NCBI RefSeq assembly: GCF_000199675.1
Contig: NC_014960.1
Location: 3,286,001-3,350,000, forward strand
DNA: 64,000 bases
Direction of reading: 5' to 3'
Origin: Anaerolinea thermophila UNI-1
GTDB lineage: Bacteria > Chloroflexota > Anaerolineae > Anaerolineales > Anaerolineaceae
Shown here: positions 35,836 to 44,090 of the stretch, piece after piece
Numbering within the stretch: position 1 is the first letter of the stretch
How the letters are laid out: each line of letters starts with the position of its first letter
The notes under the pieces: model-generated
What the model saw: only the letters and a program-made list of their open reading frames with translations
What the model was told of the DNA's origin: nothing
The model's database searches: none
Program-made: the position numbers and the translations under genes

Positions 35836-35917
35836 AAAAACATTATCCTGTCTGCACAACTTTTATACCTTACTCCTCACTCTCTGTTTTCTAGCACATC
35901 TCTCACACTTCTCTCAC
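35836..35917 (-). promoter_or_regulatory. Phased repeats and a palindrome after the winged-helix ATPase gene
   Basis: Minus-strand units GTGAGAG (35917), GTGAGAG (35906), GCTAGAA (35895), GAGAGTG (35884) and GTAAGGT (35873) are spaced by 11 bases; the first overlaps the stop codon of the preceding gene. About 19 bases further is GATAAT (35847-35842). It lies in a perfect inverted repeat CAGGATAA-AAACA-TTATCCTG (plus strand), followed by GGGTTTT on the minus strand, which may be an operator or a weak terminator. Confidence 0.45.
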
Positions 35918-37263
35918 CATAGCCAGTTCAGGCGTACCATTCCTTTCCTGCGCTCGCTGAGAATGTAGAGAGGATTCCCGGGGTCCCGTTCAATTTCCCG
36001 GCGCAGACGCCACAGGGCAGTATCCATCACCCCCCACCAGTCAGAAGGCGGCTCCCATTCTTTACTCCCAGGAGCGGGAATGTTCTCATACCGGCGAATA
36101 CCCCTGTAATACAGTTCTTCTTTGGTACAGGAAAAATCGGGCTGACGGTAGAGATACTCCAGCAAATCATAGGACTGTGGCGAAACTTCCCAGACAGAGT
36201 ACCCCAGAATGACGCGCTTGCGCTGCAGGTCCAGACGCAGGCGGGGGGGATATTTCCGCAAAATCTGCTCTCCTTCCGCCATAGTAAGGGGAGATTTTTT
36301 CTCCAGATAGGCTTTGACGAAAGGATACGTCAGATCCAGCCAGCCGCGGGGGAGCATCCCGCCATACTGTTTTAAGACCGTCAGCAGGAAGCCGTCCTGC
36401 ACCAGGGTTTCCAGCGTGGGTTCAGGCTTTCCAGTAATCCAGTGCAAGCGGCACTCCACAATTTCTTTCAACTTTTCCACACTCCAGATGAGCATCGCAG
36501 GCTGAATGCGTTTGTTTTCCGGCTTTATTGCAGAAAGCAGTACCTTCTGGAAGCGCTCGGGAGCAAGAATTTTGAGGGCAAACCCGGCTTGCTCAAACCA
36601 TACCATGGAACTCAAGAGATGCTTCATTTGAACCAGCAAAGCATCGCTTTCCGGGCTTTGCCACATTTCCAATCCATCCACCACCACCCAGACCCCCAAA
36701 CAGCCCATCGCCCGCAAGGCATCCACCCAGGCGCGTAACACATCCAGAGAAGGGATGGAAAAAAGTGCAGAAAACGTCTGATCCACCCTTGCGCGCAAAT
36801 CGGAAAGGAGTTCCCTCAAGACAGGATACTCATACAGTAAACGCTCTTGCTGAAAAGGCGGGATAAACGCATCCACACAGGCAACCCAGGAACGTTGCGC
36901 ATATTGCGGGGCTTGTTTCACCAGATGAGGAAAGCGCCCTGCCCAATCCAGCGCGGCAATGCTCGTTTCTTGAAATGCCTGCTCGCGAAACCCGTTCACA
37001 CTCTGAAGAGCATCGGGGGCAGGAAGGGGAACAGGGCGCCACCATACCATCAGCGGACCGGCAGGGTTGTGCAGGGATTGTCCCTTCAGGTATTCCATCA
37101 GCGCGGTTTTTCCCACGCCGTCCGCCCCCACAAGAATGACCGATTGCATCCCGCGAACGCGCTCAACCCCCTCTGGAGACACAAACACACGCCCCAGCCA
37201 CGCGCCTTCTCGTTCGGCGCGCAACAGGGTAAAAAGGTCTTCCGGGGTCGCCTGCAGGGTCAT
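35914..37263 (-). CDS. P-loop ATPase with C-terminal OmpR-type winged helix
   Basis: 449 residues. The N-terminal NTPase has Walker A GADGVGKT (46-53) and a Walker B-like LGVWVVVDGLEMW near 200. The last ~100 residues form a DNA-binding-like winged helix: RVILGYSVWEVSPQSYDLLEYL, then SCTKEELYYRG, then a recognition-helix region MDTALWRLRREIERDPGNP and a wing LYILSERRKGMVRLNW, close to the OmpR/SARP pattern. It is therefore a candidate ATP-switched transcription factor for the island. Its ATG overlaps the stop of the disrupted membrane gene (ATGA). Confidence 0.82.
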   Translation of the reverse strand: MTLQATPEDLFTLLRAEREGAWLGRVFVSPEGVERVRGMQSVILVGADGVGKTALMEYLKGQSLHNPAGPLMVWWRPVPLPAPDALQSVNGFREQAFQETSIAALDWAGRFPHLVKQAPQYAQRSWVACVDAFIPPFQQERLLYEYPVLRELLSDLRARVDQTFSALFSIPSLDVLRAWVDALRAMGCLGVWVVVDGLEMWQSPESDALLVQMKHLLSSMVWFEQAGFALKILAPERFQKVLLSAIKPENKRIQPAMLIWSVEKLKEIVECRLHWITGKPEPTLETLVQDGFLLTVLKQYGGMLPRGWLDLTYPFVKAYLEKKSPLTMAEGEQILRKYPPRLRLDLQRKRVILGYSVWEVSPQSYDLLEYLYRQPDFSCTKEELYYRGIRRYENIPAPGSKEWEPPSDWWGVMDTALWRLRREIERDPGNPLYILSERRKGMVRLNWLW

Positions 37264-39169
37264 TGTCCTCCAATCACCGCATCCAATTCATCCAGCGAAA
37301 TCCACCTTTCCTCGGGACGATGTTCCACATGATACCGGATCAATCTCTGTCCCAGCCGTAGCATACGTCCGTAGGAACCCTGGCAAGCAGGGAAGAAACG
37401 TTCTCTGGCTTCTTCGGCCGCAACATCCACAAATAACTGACCCAAATCCTGTCCTCCCACCCTGAGAAAACGGTCTCTTAAAATCCTCTCCAACTGCTCC
37501 GGGCTCCATGAGAGAGACATTGCAGGAAGGGCTTCCACAGGCGGATTTCTCAACGGGGTAAAAATTTTGGGAATGAGATTGCGGGTGATCAAATCCGGCA
37601 ATAGCCTGGAAAACATCTGCCACCAGAAAGCATGGGAGGGATCCCGTTCAGGAAAAGCCGTATCCTGCACAAACAGGTAGGTGTATCTTGACTGAAACGG
37701 ACGCAGGGTGCACCAATCCATCAGGATCTCATAAGGCGGAGAATTCACTGGTGGCTTTGGTTTAACCTCCTTATCCACCTCATACAAAAAAGTTTCCAGG
37801 GCATTCCTGTCTTCAATGGAAGTAAGATTCTGTTCCAGGTGGTTGCGCAGAGCATAAACATCCTGCAGGTACCACACCAGTAAACCGCCCAGTACAGAGC
37901 GTTGAGGTGCTGGCAGGTCGAGCGCAGTCCAGGGACTGACTGGAAGAATTTCCAGCCAAGCTCTTGCTACCGATTGAACAATTTGCTGAAGTGGAGTGAT
38001 AGGAAAATCTTCTACAGAGGTCAATCGCGCACACAAGATAAACTCGTTTGCTGCAGGTATCTTATTGTTTTTATAATCGCTCATAAAAAGATACGAAAAA
38101 TACAATGACGCAATATTCCCATCATCAGGATGGGACAAGAAAATTACATTGGGCGAAGGAGATAGCAACAAATCTTCACTTTGCGGGTTTTCACGGCGTA
38201 CCCAGATCAGTGGATCAAAGAAGTTATAAGTCACCCCAAAAGGATTGCGCCGAATGCCGTGCTGTTCTTTCAAAAAACCTCGGATATCCGGTGGATCTTC
38301 TGGCTCTGGGGTAAGGTCGAGCGTAGTACGAACTTCCGGAATATATCCCCGTAACTTTTCCTGAAGATCTCTATTGGACAGGAAAGGAATGAGGCGCCGG
38401 CGCTTGGAGGAATTGAAAAACCTATTTTCCAGTTCAGCAGTACCCTTCTGAAGCAAGCGCTCCTCGAGGCAATTGAGGGCTTTCAGAACCACGCCGCGCG
38501 AAGGAGCGTCAAAGGCATCCCAAAGGGCTAAAATCCCCTGGGCTTTAGCCTCCCAGTCTTTATCAGAGAAATTCCGGTTGAGGACGTCTTTCAGTTTCCC
38601 CAGGGAAATCGCCAAAGCCGATTGTTCACCCGGTTTTATTTCCCCAAAGAATTTTTGTGCCTCTTCAAGAACGCGGAGCATCTCCGGCTCAGGCAACCCT
38701 GCCAGGTCTTGCAGGAAGCGTTTTTGATGCTCTGGATTCTTTGCCCACTGCTGGCGTTTTTCTTCAAGAAGGTTTTTCCGAGGTTTATCTGACCACTCTT
38801 TGTTCTTTGCTGTCCAGCGATAGATGATTTCCAACACGCCCACTTTTTCGGGTGTACTGTCTTCCAAAAACTGACGGGCTTTCCCTTCTCTCTCTTTGTT
38901 CTCTTTTTCCAGCCGTTCGAAAAAAGCCCCTAATTGTTGAAGAATCAAGCCGATGATAGATAACTCCAAAATGCGGTCCACAATCAGCCGCCACCATCCA
39001 TCTTTTGGCGCAGGTAACGCAACAGAAAAAACACTTTCGCCAAAACGATTGTCCTGAGTGACCTTCACAAAGATTTGCTCAAAAGCGAGATTCGGATTTT
39101 TTCTCAAAAGGCTGGGGTAAACAGCGACCTTACTCCGGGGATTTTTTTCTCCAATGCTCAGAGATAGCG

Positions 39170-40105
39170 AGTCTGATATGCTCTGTTGCAAAGATAGGTT
39201 AGGAAGAGATACACCTAGCGGTGTATGTTGTAGACCAGTCCTTTGATAATCGGTTCTCGGTTTTGCAGGCTGCGTTTCCGCGAGCGGATGGCTTGCCCGA
39301 ATTTGCGCTTGATGACCGAATTCACGGTTTCGGTCTTCCAGCGTTGACCATAGAGACCATCCAGGCGAGCCGCAGAGACAAGCTCGCTTCTTGCTCGTCG
39401 TTCAGGGGCCAGCAAATTTCCACCTCGCCGAACGGGTGGAATCAAGTCTTGAGGCCGGACAGTCCGACCATCGAACCCTGAATCGGCCAGCAAGACCCAA
39501 GCCCGACGTTTGGCAAACCGCCTGGCTTTGCGGCGCAGATAGCCCAGATAAGGGGCATCGCTACCTGGACCCCAGCCGGATTGCATCGCAAGGATGAATT
39601 GCGAGACAATTCCAACGGCATAAACGCCCTTCGCCCAGTGGCGATAGGCTTTTCCCGAACGGCTTTGGTAGTAAGAACTGGCCGGGCCGGGTGAGAAGCC
39701 GGTACTATCGGCAGCCACCCCTTCTTCTTCAGGCCGTCCGATTTCCTCGAGCAAGGTCTCGTTCATGCGCATCCAATCCGCTTTGCGTATCTTGGCGTAG
39801 GTACGTTGCAGGGTCGTATGATCGGGAACACGCGGTAATTCCAGCTCCTTACCAACCGCATCGCTTGCCAGCAGCCATTCTTCCATGTCGCGATAGCTGA
39901 GATTCAGGTAGAACATCAACAAAACACAGGCCCCCAACTGCGGCAACGTGAAGTGATGGGGACTCTTGGCATGTGAATACATCGGTAATGCTTGTTTGGC
40001 AAGCCGGTAGGCGATCCTCGCCACTCGGACGTATCTGCTTTCTCGTGTGGTCATACCGTATGTTTACCACATTTCAACCATGATTGCAACAGAGCAAGTC
40101 TGATA
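39170..40105 (-). mobile_element. IS5-family insertion sequence, 918 bp, with 9-bp target duplication
   Basis: The element spans 39179-40096. Its ends are inverted repeats TGCTCTGTTGCAA (13 bases perfect). The flanking direct repeats AGTCTGATA (39170-39178 and 40097-40105) are perfect 9-bp target duplications, as expected of the IS903-type subgroup. The perfect repeats and intact transposase imply recent insertion. Confidence 0.95.
39215..40054 (-). CDS. IS5-family transposase
   Basis: 279 residues, intact. DDE catalytic residues are seen in VAADSTGF, LLADSGFDG and the YGQRWKTETVNSVIK segment, which fits the Y-(2)-R-(3)-E-(6)-K signature of IS4/IS5-type transposases. The N-terminal region is helical and DNA-binding. 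It fills nearly the whole element and reads in the same direction as the gene it interrupts. Confidence 0.95.
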   Translation of the reverse strand: MTTRESRYVRVARIAYRLAKQALPMYSHAKSPHHFTLPQLGACVLLMFYLNLSYRDMEEWLLASDAVGKELELPRVPDHTTLQRTYAKIRKADWMRMNETLLEEIGRPEEEGVAADSTGFSPGPASSYYQSRSGKAYRHWAKGVYAVGIVSQFILAMQSGWGPGSDAPYLGYLRRKARRFAKRRAWVLLADSGFDGRTVRPQDLIPPVRRGGNLLAPERRARSELVSAARLDGLYGQRWKTETVNSVIKRKFGQAIRSRKRSLQNREPIIKGLVYNIHR

Positions 40106-40493
40106 TGACATTTCCGTCTTTATCCAGAAAAATCACCGCGTCCGAAGAGATCAAAAGTTGCAAAGAAATCGTTTCTCCAGGGGGAAGAGGGATATCTGGG
40201 GTAACTTGAAAGACCATTGGGGTTTTCCAAAGCGGAAAAGGCAATAACTGCGGGATTGTAATGGTTAAAGTGGAAGAGATAGGCGTTGTGGAGAGTTTAT
40301 GTTGTTGGGTAATAGGTTGAAGGGATTCATAATCATATTTAATTCGAAAACACAACACCAGTAACAAAAAGAGGATAATCAGGATTTGACCGAATTTAAA
40401 GATATTTTCCAGTTTTATTGCACTTTTGATTTTTTCCCAGCCCGATTGTATATCTTCCCAAAAATGTTTCATAGCCTGCCCCCACTGATTAAC

Positions 40494-40521
40494 AGTATAG
40501 ATGATTCAGAGTAGAGGTCAA
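40494..40521 (-). promoter_or_regulatory. Promoter of the ATPase-island operon
   Basis: Minus-strand -35 TTGACC (40521-40516) and -10 TATACT (40499-40494) with a 16-base spacer, 22 bases before the ATG at 40472, which follows GGGGGC as ribosome site. Confidence 0.7.
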
Positions 40522-40532
40522 CAATTAAATTG

Positions 40533-40609
40533 GTGAGATTATTGTGAGATTAGTAAGATAAAAATCTGAGACTGGCGAGAGAGCAGAAGAGGCACATTCT
40601 TTGTATGAT
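40533..40609 (+). promoter_or_regulatory. Phased repeats and -10 element for the divergent short transcript
   Basis: GTGAGAT occurs at 40533 and 40544, with related CTGAGAC at 40566 and GAGAGAG at 40577, in register with an 11-base period (the 40555 position is not conserved). A -10 TATGAT lies at 40604-40609, 20 bases after the last unit. The geometry repeats that of the two sites near 35.8 kb, so the same regulator may act at all three. Confidence 0.5.
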
Positions 40610-40685
40610 AAAACCAGAAAGGAGGTGATATCCGGAGAGAAAACACAATCACATTTCCTTCAAAAATAACTTCAAAAAGGAGGTG

Positions 40686-40793
40686 ATGATATCGAACCCT
40701 GCAAGTCTTGCTCTTTCGGGAGCGTCATATCGGAAACCCCAGGAAAGGAGGGGAAAGGCATCCAACAAATGCCAATCTATCACAATAAAATAG
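40686..40793 (+). CDS. Possible 35-residue peptide
   Basis: ATG to TAG frame overlapping the second strong ribosome site (2 bases between GGAGG and ATG, which is short). The product is basic, with Ser/Ala in the first half (ISNPASLALSGASY) and Arg/Lys in the second. It contains no transmembrane segment. The first motif's frame also starts with Ile-Ser after its GTG, so the two could be related. It may equally be non-coding. No modification enzyme or exporter is adjacent. Confidence 0.2.
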   Translation: MISNPASLALSGASYRKPQERRGKASNKCQSITIK

Positions 40794-40802
40794 TAACTTC
40801 TT

Positions 40803-40863
40803 GACGGAGAGTCGTTCCCGCCCTTTGCGGACCCCCTGCAGGAGAACGGCTCTCCGTCTTTTT
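40803..40863 (+). terminator. Strong terminator of the short transcript
   Basis: 15-bp stem GACGGAGAGTCGTTC paired with GAACGGCTCTCCGTC (one G-U pair, no mismatch), loop of 26 bases, then TTTTT. It separates the short unit from mutS2. Confidence 0.92.
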
Positions 40864-40903
40864 GTCCCCGTCCCCCGGCTTTCGTGGTACACTTCTTCGC
40901 GGT

Positions 40904-43330
40904 ATGGACGAGAAGACTCTGCACATCTTAGAGTACCCCAAGATTCTGGAGCGCCTGGCGGGATACGCCGCCTTCAGCGCTTCGGCGCAGATGGCGCGCA
41001 ACCTGCGCCCCACCCGCCGCCTGGAAGAAGCCCAGCGCCTGCAAAAAATCACCAGCGAAGCCCGCCTTCTGCTCAGCCTGAACAGTGAAATCGGCGTGGG
41101 CGGCGCTTCGGATATCCGTCCGCTGGTGGAGCGCGCCGCCCGCCACGGGGTGCTCGAACCCGCTGAACTTCTCGCCATCAAGGACACGCTCATCTCGGCG
41201 CGCACCATCGCCCGCAGTCTGGAGCGCAAGGAAAGCACCTTCCCCCTGCTGGCGGAGATTGCCGCGCCGCTCGTCCCGCCCCCCGGACTGATTGAAACCA
41301 TCTCGCGCGTGGTCTCCGAGCGCGGCGAAATCCTCGACAGCGCCTCTGAGACGCTTGCCCGCCTGCGCCGCGAGGTCAAGGTGGCTTTTGAGCGCCTGAT
41401 GACCCGCCTGGAGCACATGGTCAACGACCCCAGGATTGCCCCCATGCTTCAGGACAGCCTCATCACCCAGCGCAACGGACGCTACGTCATCCCCCTGCGG
41501 GCAGAGTTCAAGGGACAGGTGCGCTCCATCATCCACGATCAATCCTCGTCCGGCGCCACCCTTTTCGTTGAGCCGCTGGCGGTGGTAGACTTAAACAACG
41601 AATGGCACGAACTGCAACTGCGCGTGCGGGATGAAGAACGGCGCATCCTGGCGGAACTTTCCGACCAGGTGGGCGCGCACTTCGAAGCGCTGGCGGCGCT
41701 CACCGAAGCCCTGGCGCGCTTTGATTTTGCCCTGGCGTGCGCCAAGTACGCTGAAGACCTGCGAGCCAGCGAACCCGTACTGGTGCGCTACCGCCATCCT
41801 GCCCGCCCCGACCATCCCGGAAGCACCATCCGCCTGATTCAGGCGCGCCACCCCCTGCTGGACCCGCAGACGGTAGTGCCCATTGACGTGGACCTCGACG
41901 AGGACACCTTCTGCGTGGTCATCACCGGACCCAATACCGGCGGCAAGACCGTCACCCTGAAGACGGTGGGCTTGCTGGCGCTGATGGCTCAGTCGGGCTT
42001 GCACATCCCCGCCCGCTCCGGCTCGGAGTTGAGCGTCTTCGAAAACGTCTTTGCCGATATCGGCGATGAGCAGTCCATCGAGCAGTCGCTCTCCACCTTC
42101 AGCGGGCATATTAAGAACATCTCCCGCATCCTGCGGCGCGCCAACACGCATACCCTGGTGCTGTTTGACGAACTGGGCGCCGGCACCGACCCGCAGGAAG
42201 GCGCGGCGCTGGCGCGCGCCATCCTTGCCCACATGGTGGAAAAGCGCATCCCCTGCCTGATCGCCACCCACTACCCGGAACTGAAAATCTTCGCCCACAA
42301 CACCCCGGGAGTGATCAACGCCAGCATGGAGTTTGACCTGAACACCCTGCGCCCCACCTATCACCTGACGCTGGGACTGCCGGGACGCTCCAACGCCCTG
42401 GCAATTGCCTCGCGCCTGGGGTTAGACCCGGTCATCATTGAGAAAGCCCGCGCCGAAATCAGCCCCGAAGAACTGCGCGCCGAGAACCTGCTCAACGAAA
42501 TCCACCGCCAGCGGGATGCCGCCCGCCGCGCCCGCGAACGCGCCGAGAAGGAACAGCGCGAGGTGGAGCGCCTGCGCGCCGAACTGGCGGCTCGGCTGGA
42601 AAAAATTGAGGAAGAACGCCAGCGCCTGCTGGAAAAGGTGCGCGAAGAAGCCGAGCAGGAAGCCGAAGCCCTGCGCCGCGAAGTCGAAGAGGTGCGCCGC
42701 CAGTTGATGCGCGCCCGCCAGCCGCTGGAAGCCCTTCAGCCCCTGCGCGAGAAGAGCGAAGCCCTGGTGGAGAACGCCCGCACCGCGCTGGTCTCCACCC
42801 CCGCCGCGGGCGAAACGACACTTCCCCCTCAGCACCCCTTCCGCGCCGGCGATAAGGTGCGCGTGCGCTCGCTGGGCATGCAGGGGGTCATCACCGCGCT
42901 GGGCGAGGAAGACGCCGAAGTGCAGGTGGGCAACCTGCGCGTGCGCGCCCGCCTCAGCGACCTGCAAAAGCCCGGGCAGAAGGACGCCGCCGAACCCGCC
43001 GCGCCCGTCAAAGCCGCCGCGCGCGGACGCACCACCCTCAAAACCGCCGCCCCCGCCGAAGTCAGCGTGTACTACCCCTCACCGGGCATGGAGATTGACC
43101 TGCGCGGTCAACTGGCTGAGGACGCGCTGGACGCGCTGGAGCGCTACCTGGAAGCGGCAGTGCTGGCAGGCTTACCCTTTGTGCGCATCATCCACGGCAA
43201 AGGCACCGGCAAACTGCGTCAGGTCATCCGCCAGGCGCTGGACGCCTCACCCCATGTGAAGAGCCACAGCCCGGGCGAAGACCGCGAAGGCGGCGAGGGC
43301 GTGACCATTGCCCGCCTCAAAGTGGATTGA
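40904..43330 (+). CDS. mutS2: Endonuclease MutS2
   Basis: 808 residues from the ATG at 40904; the frame starting at 40862 runs through the terminator and is not used. The MutS core and clamp domains are followed by the ATPase with Walker A GPNTGGKTVTLKT, Walker B LVLFDELGAGTDP and the HYPELK segment, then a long coiled coil (about 500-620) and a C-terminal Smr nuclease domain with EIDLRGQLAEDAL and IIHGKGTGKLR. MutS2 acts in suppression of homologous recombination or ribosome rescue. A -10 element lies 11 bases before the ATG, without a ribosome site. Confidence 0.95.
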   Translation: MDEKTLHILEYPKILERLAGYAAFSASAQMARNLRPTRRLEEAQRLQKITSEARLLLSLNSEIGVGGASDIRPLVERAARHGVLEPAELLAIKDTLISARTIARSLERKESTFPLLAEIAAPLVPPPGLIETISRVVSERGEILDSASETLARLRREVKVAFERLMTRLEHMVNDPRIAPMLQDSLITQRNGRYVIPLRAEFKGQVRSIIHDQSSSGATLFVEPLAVVDLNNEWHELQLRVRDEERRILAELSDQVGAHFEALAALTEALARFDFALACAKYAEDLRASEPVLVRYRHPARPDHPGSTIRLIQARHPLLDPQTVVPIDVDLDEDTFCVVITGPNTGGKTVTLKTVGLLALMAQSGLHIPARSGSELSVFENVFADIGDEQSIEQSLSTFSGHIKNISRILRRANTHTLVLFDELGAGTDPQEGAALARAILAHMVEKRIPCLIATHYPELKIFAHNTPGVINASMEFDLNTLRPTYHLTLGLPGRSNALAIASRLGLDPVIIEKARAEISPEELRAENLLNEIHRQRDAARRARERAEKEQREVERLRAELAARLEKIEEERQRLLEKVREEAEQEAEALRREVEEVRRQLMRARQPLEALQPLREKSEALVENARTALVSTPAAGETTLPPQHPFRAGDKVRVRSLGMQGVITALGEEDAEVQVGNLRVRARLSDLQKPGQKDAAEPAAPVKAAARGRTTLKTAAPAEVSVYYPSPGMEIDLRGQLAEDALDALERYLEAAVLAGLPFVRIIHGKGTGKLRQVIRQALDASPHVKSHSPGEDREGGEGVTIARLKVD

Positions 43331-43645
43331 GCGTTCCCGTTCTGTAAGGAAATTTAAGGAGATTGCTTCGGCCGCCCTGACGGGCTCCCTCGCAATGACA
43401 TCGCCGCACCCCTCGACAGGCTCGAGGTGCAGACGCGCACGATGAACCGATGTCCGAGCCAGTCGAGGACATCCAACCGCATGGCGAACTTGTTAACGCA
43501 CCCCTCGGCAGGCTCACCGTGCGCCTTCCCTTTTCGCGCCCTTTGCGTCTTTGCGGTAAAAAATTAAAACCATATCCCCACCCCAAACTGAAAAAAACGC
43601 TCCGCAAGGGACACCCCGCGGAGCGTTGATTTTTGTTTTCCTTTT
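43331..43645. repeat. Intergenic region rich in dispersed repeats R1, R2 and R3
   Basis: The 315-base gap after mutS2 carries an R3 copy (43361-43405), two R1 copies (about 43408-43430 and 43498-43525) and an R2 copy (43531-43560) in a row, ending with the terminator at 43596. No gene is supported. Confidence 0.6.
43596..43632. terminator. Bidirectional terminator
   Basis: Perfect 10-bp stem AACGCTCCGC/GCGGAGCGTT. The plus strand continues GATTTTT and the minus strand has seven T, so both the mutS2 side and the DUF5655 gene are served. Confidence 0.9.
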
Positions 43646-44090
43646 TTACCCCCCTAATTTTTGATAAGCCATTAAGATATAAGGTTTAGCAACTTCAAAA
43701 TCTTCCATGCTTTTCACAGAGATTTCGAAATCGCCCGAGCCATAATGGCCTTTACCTGTCATGTCTCTCGAAATTTTAGGCGGATTGCTGATCTCTTTTG
43801 GATTCAACTTCAAATAAAGCAAAATTCGTTGATTTTGCAACTCCATGCAAACAATATTTTGCGATGTCTTATAAGCAATGTAGTTCTTTTTTGGGACTTC
43901 CTGAATGGTCGAATCCAATCCAGTTATAAACTCTTGAATAGCAAAGGCTAATTCTTTAATTCCATCACTTTTACCTTCTAGATGTTCTTCAAACGTATAA
44001 ACAGCCGTTGCTCTTGTAAGAGCGGCTTTTTTACCAGCCGCAACCATAACGGGATTTTTACCATTAATTACAGCTTGCCTTTCTTCACTG

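Larger units (their letters stand above)
37260..40472 (-). pseudogene. Membrane sensor-like gene split by an IS element
   Basis: Reading from 40472, codons continue to the insertion at 40106 and resume at 39178 in the same frame once the IS and one target copy are removed; the junction reads GNVISDSLSLSIGE. The restored product is 761 residues: a transmembrane helix (about 26-43), a beta-rich outer domain of ~140 residues (containing VFQVTPDIPLPPGETISLQL), a second hydrophobic stretch (about 185-208), a charged helical stalk and a ~540-residue helical cytoplasmic part. The family is not recognised. The 3' fragment keeps a 640-codon frame and could still be translated, without the N-terminal anchor. 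First gene of the island; its TGA overlaps the next ATG. Confidence 0.88.
40614..40863 (+). ncRNA. Candidate short transcript with three strong Shine-Dalgarno motifs
   Basis: Between the -10 at 40604 and the terminator at 40803-40863 lies a ~250-base unit. It has AAAGGAGGTGAT at 40618 and again at 40676, each a 12-base match to the 16S 3' end, and a related AAAGGAGGGG at 40744. Tiny frames follow each motif (for example GTG 40625-40669, ATG 40686-40793, ATG 40769-40804), but start spacing is unusually tight or long. It may be a small mRNA for peptides or an RNA that binds the ribosome. It is divergent from the island operon and precedes mutS2. Confidence 0.4.
40473..40903. other. Intergenic region between the island operon and mutS2
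   Basis: This 431-base region holds the minus-strand operon promoter, the phased repeats, the short transcript and its terminator, and an extended -10 TGGTACACT (40886-40893... ATG at 40904) for mutS2. Nothing else is seen. Confidence 0.6.

Noticed and set aside
40618..40635. Fragment of a 16S rRNA gene on the opposite strand
   Set aside because: AAAGGAGGTGAT is the complement of the 16S 3' end only over 12 bases, it occurs twice, and flanking bases do not match rRNA; it is better explained as Shine-Dalgarno sequence.
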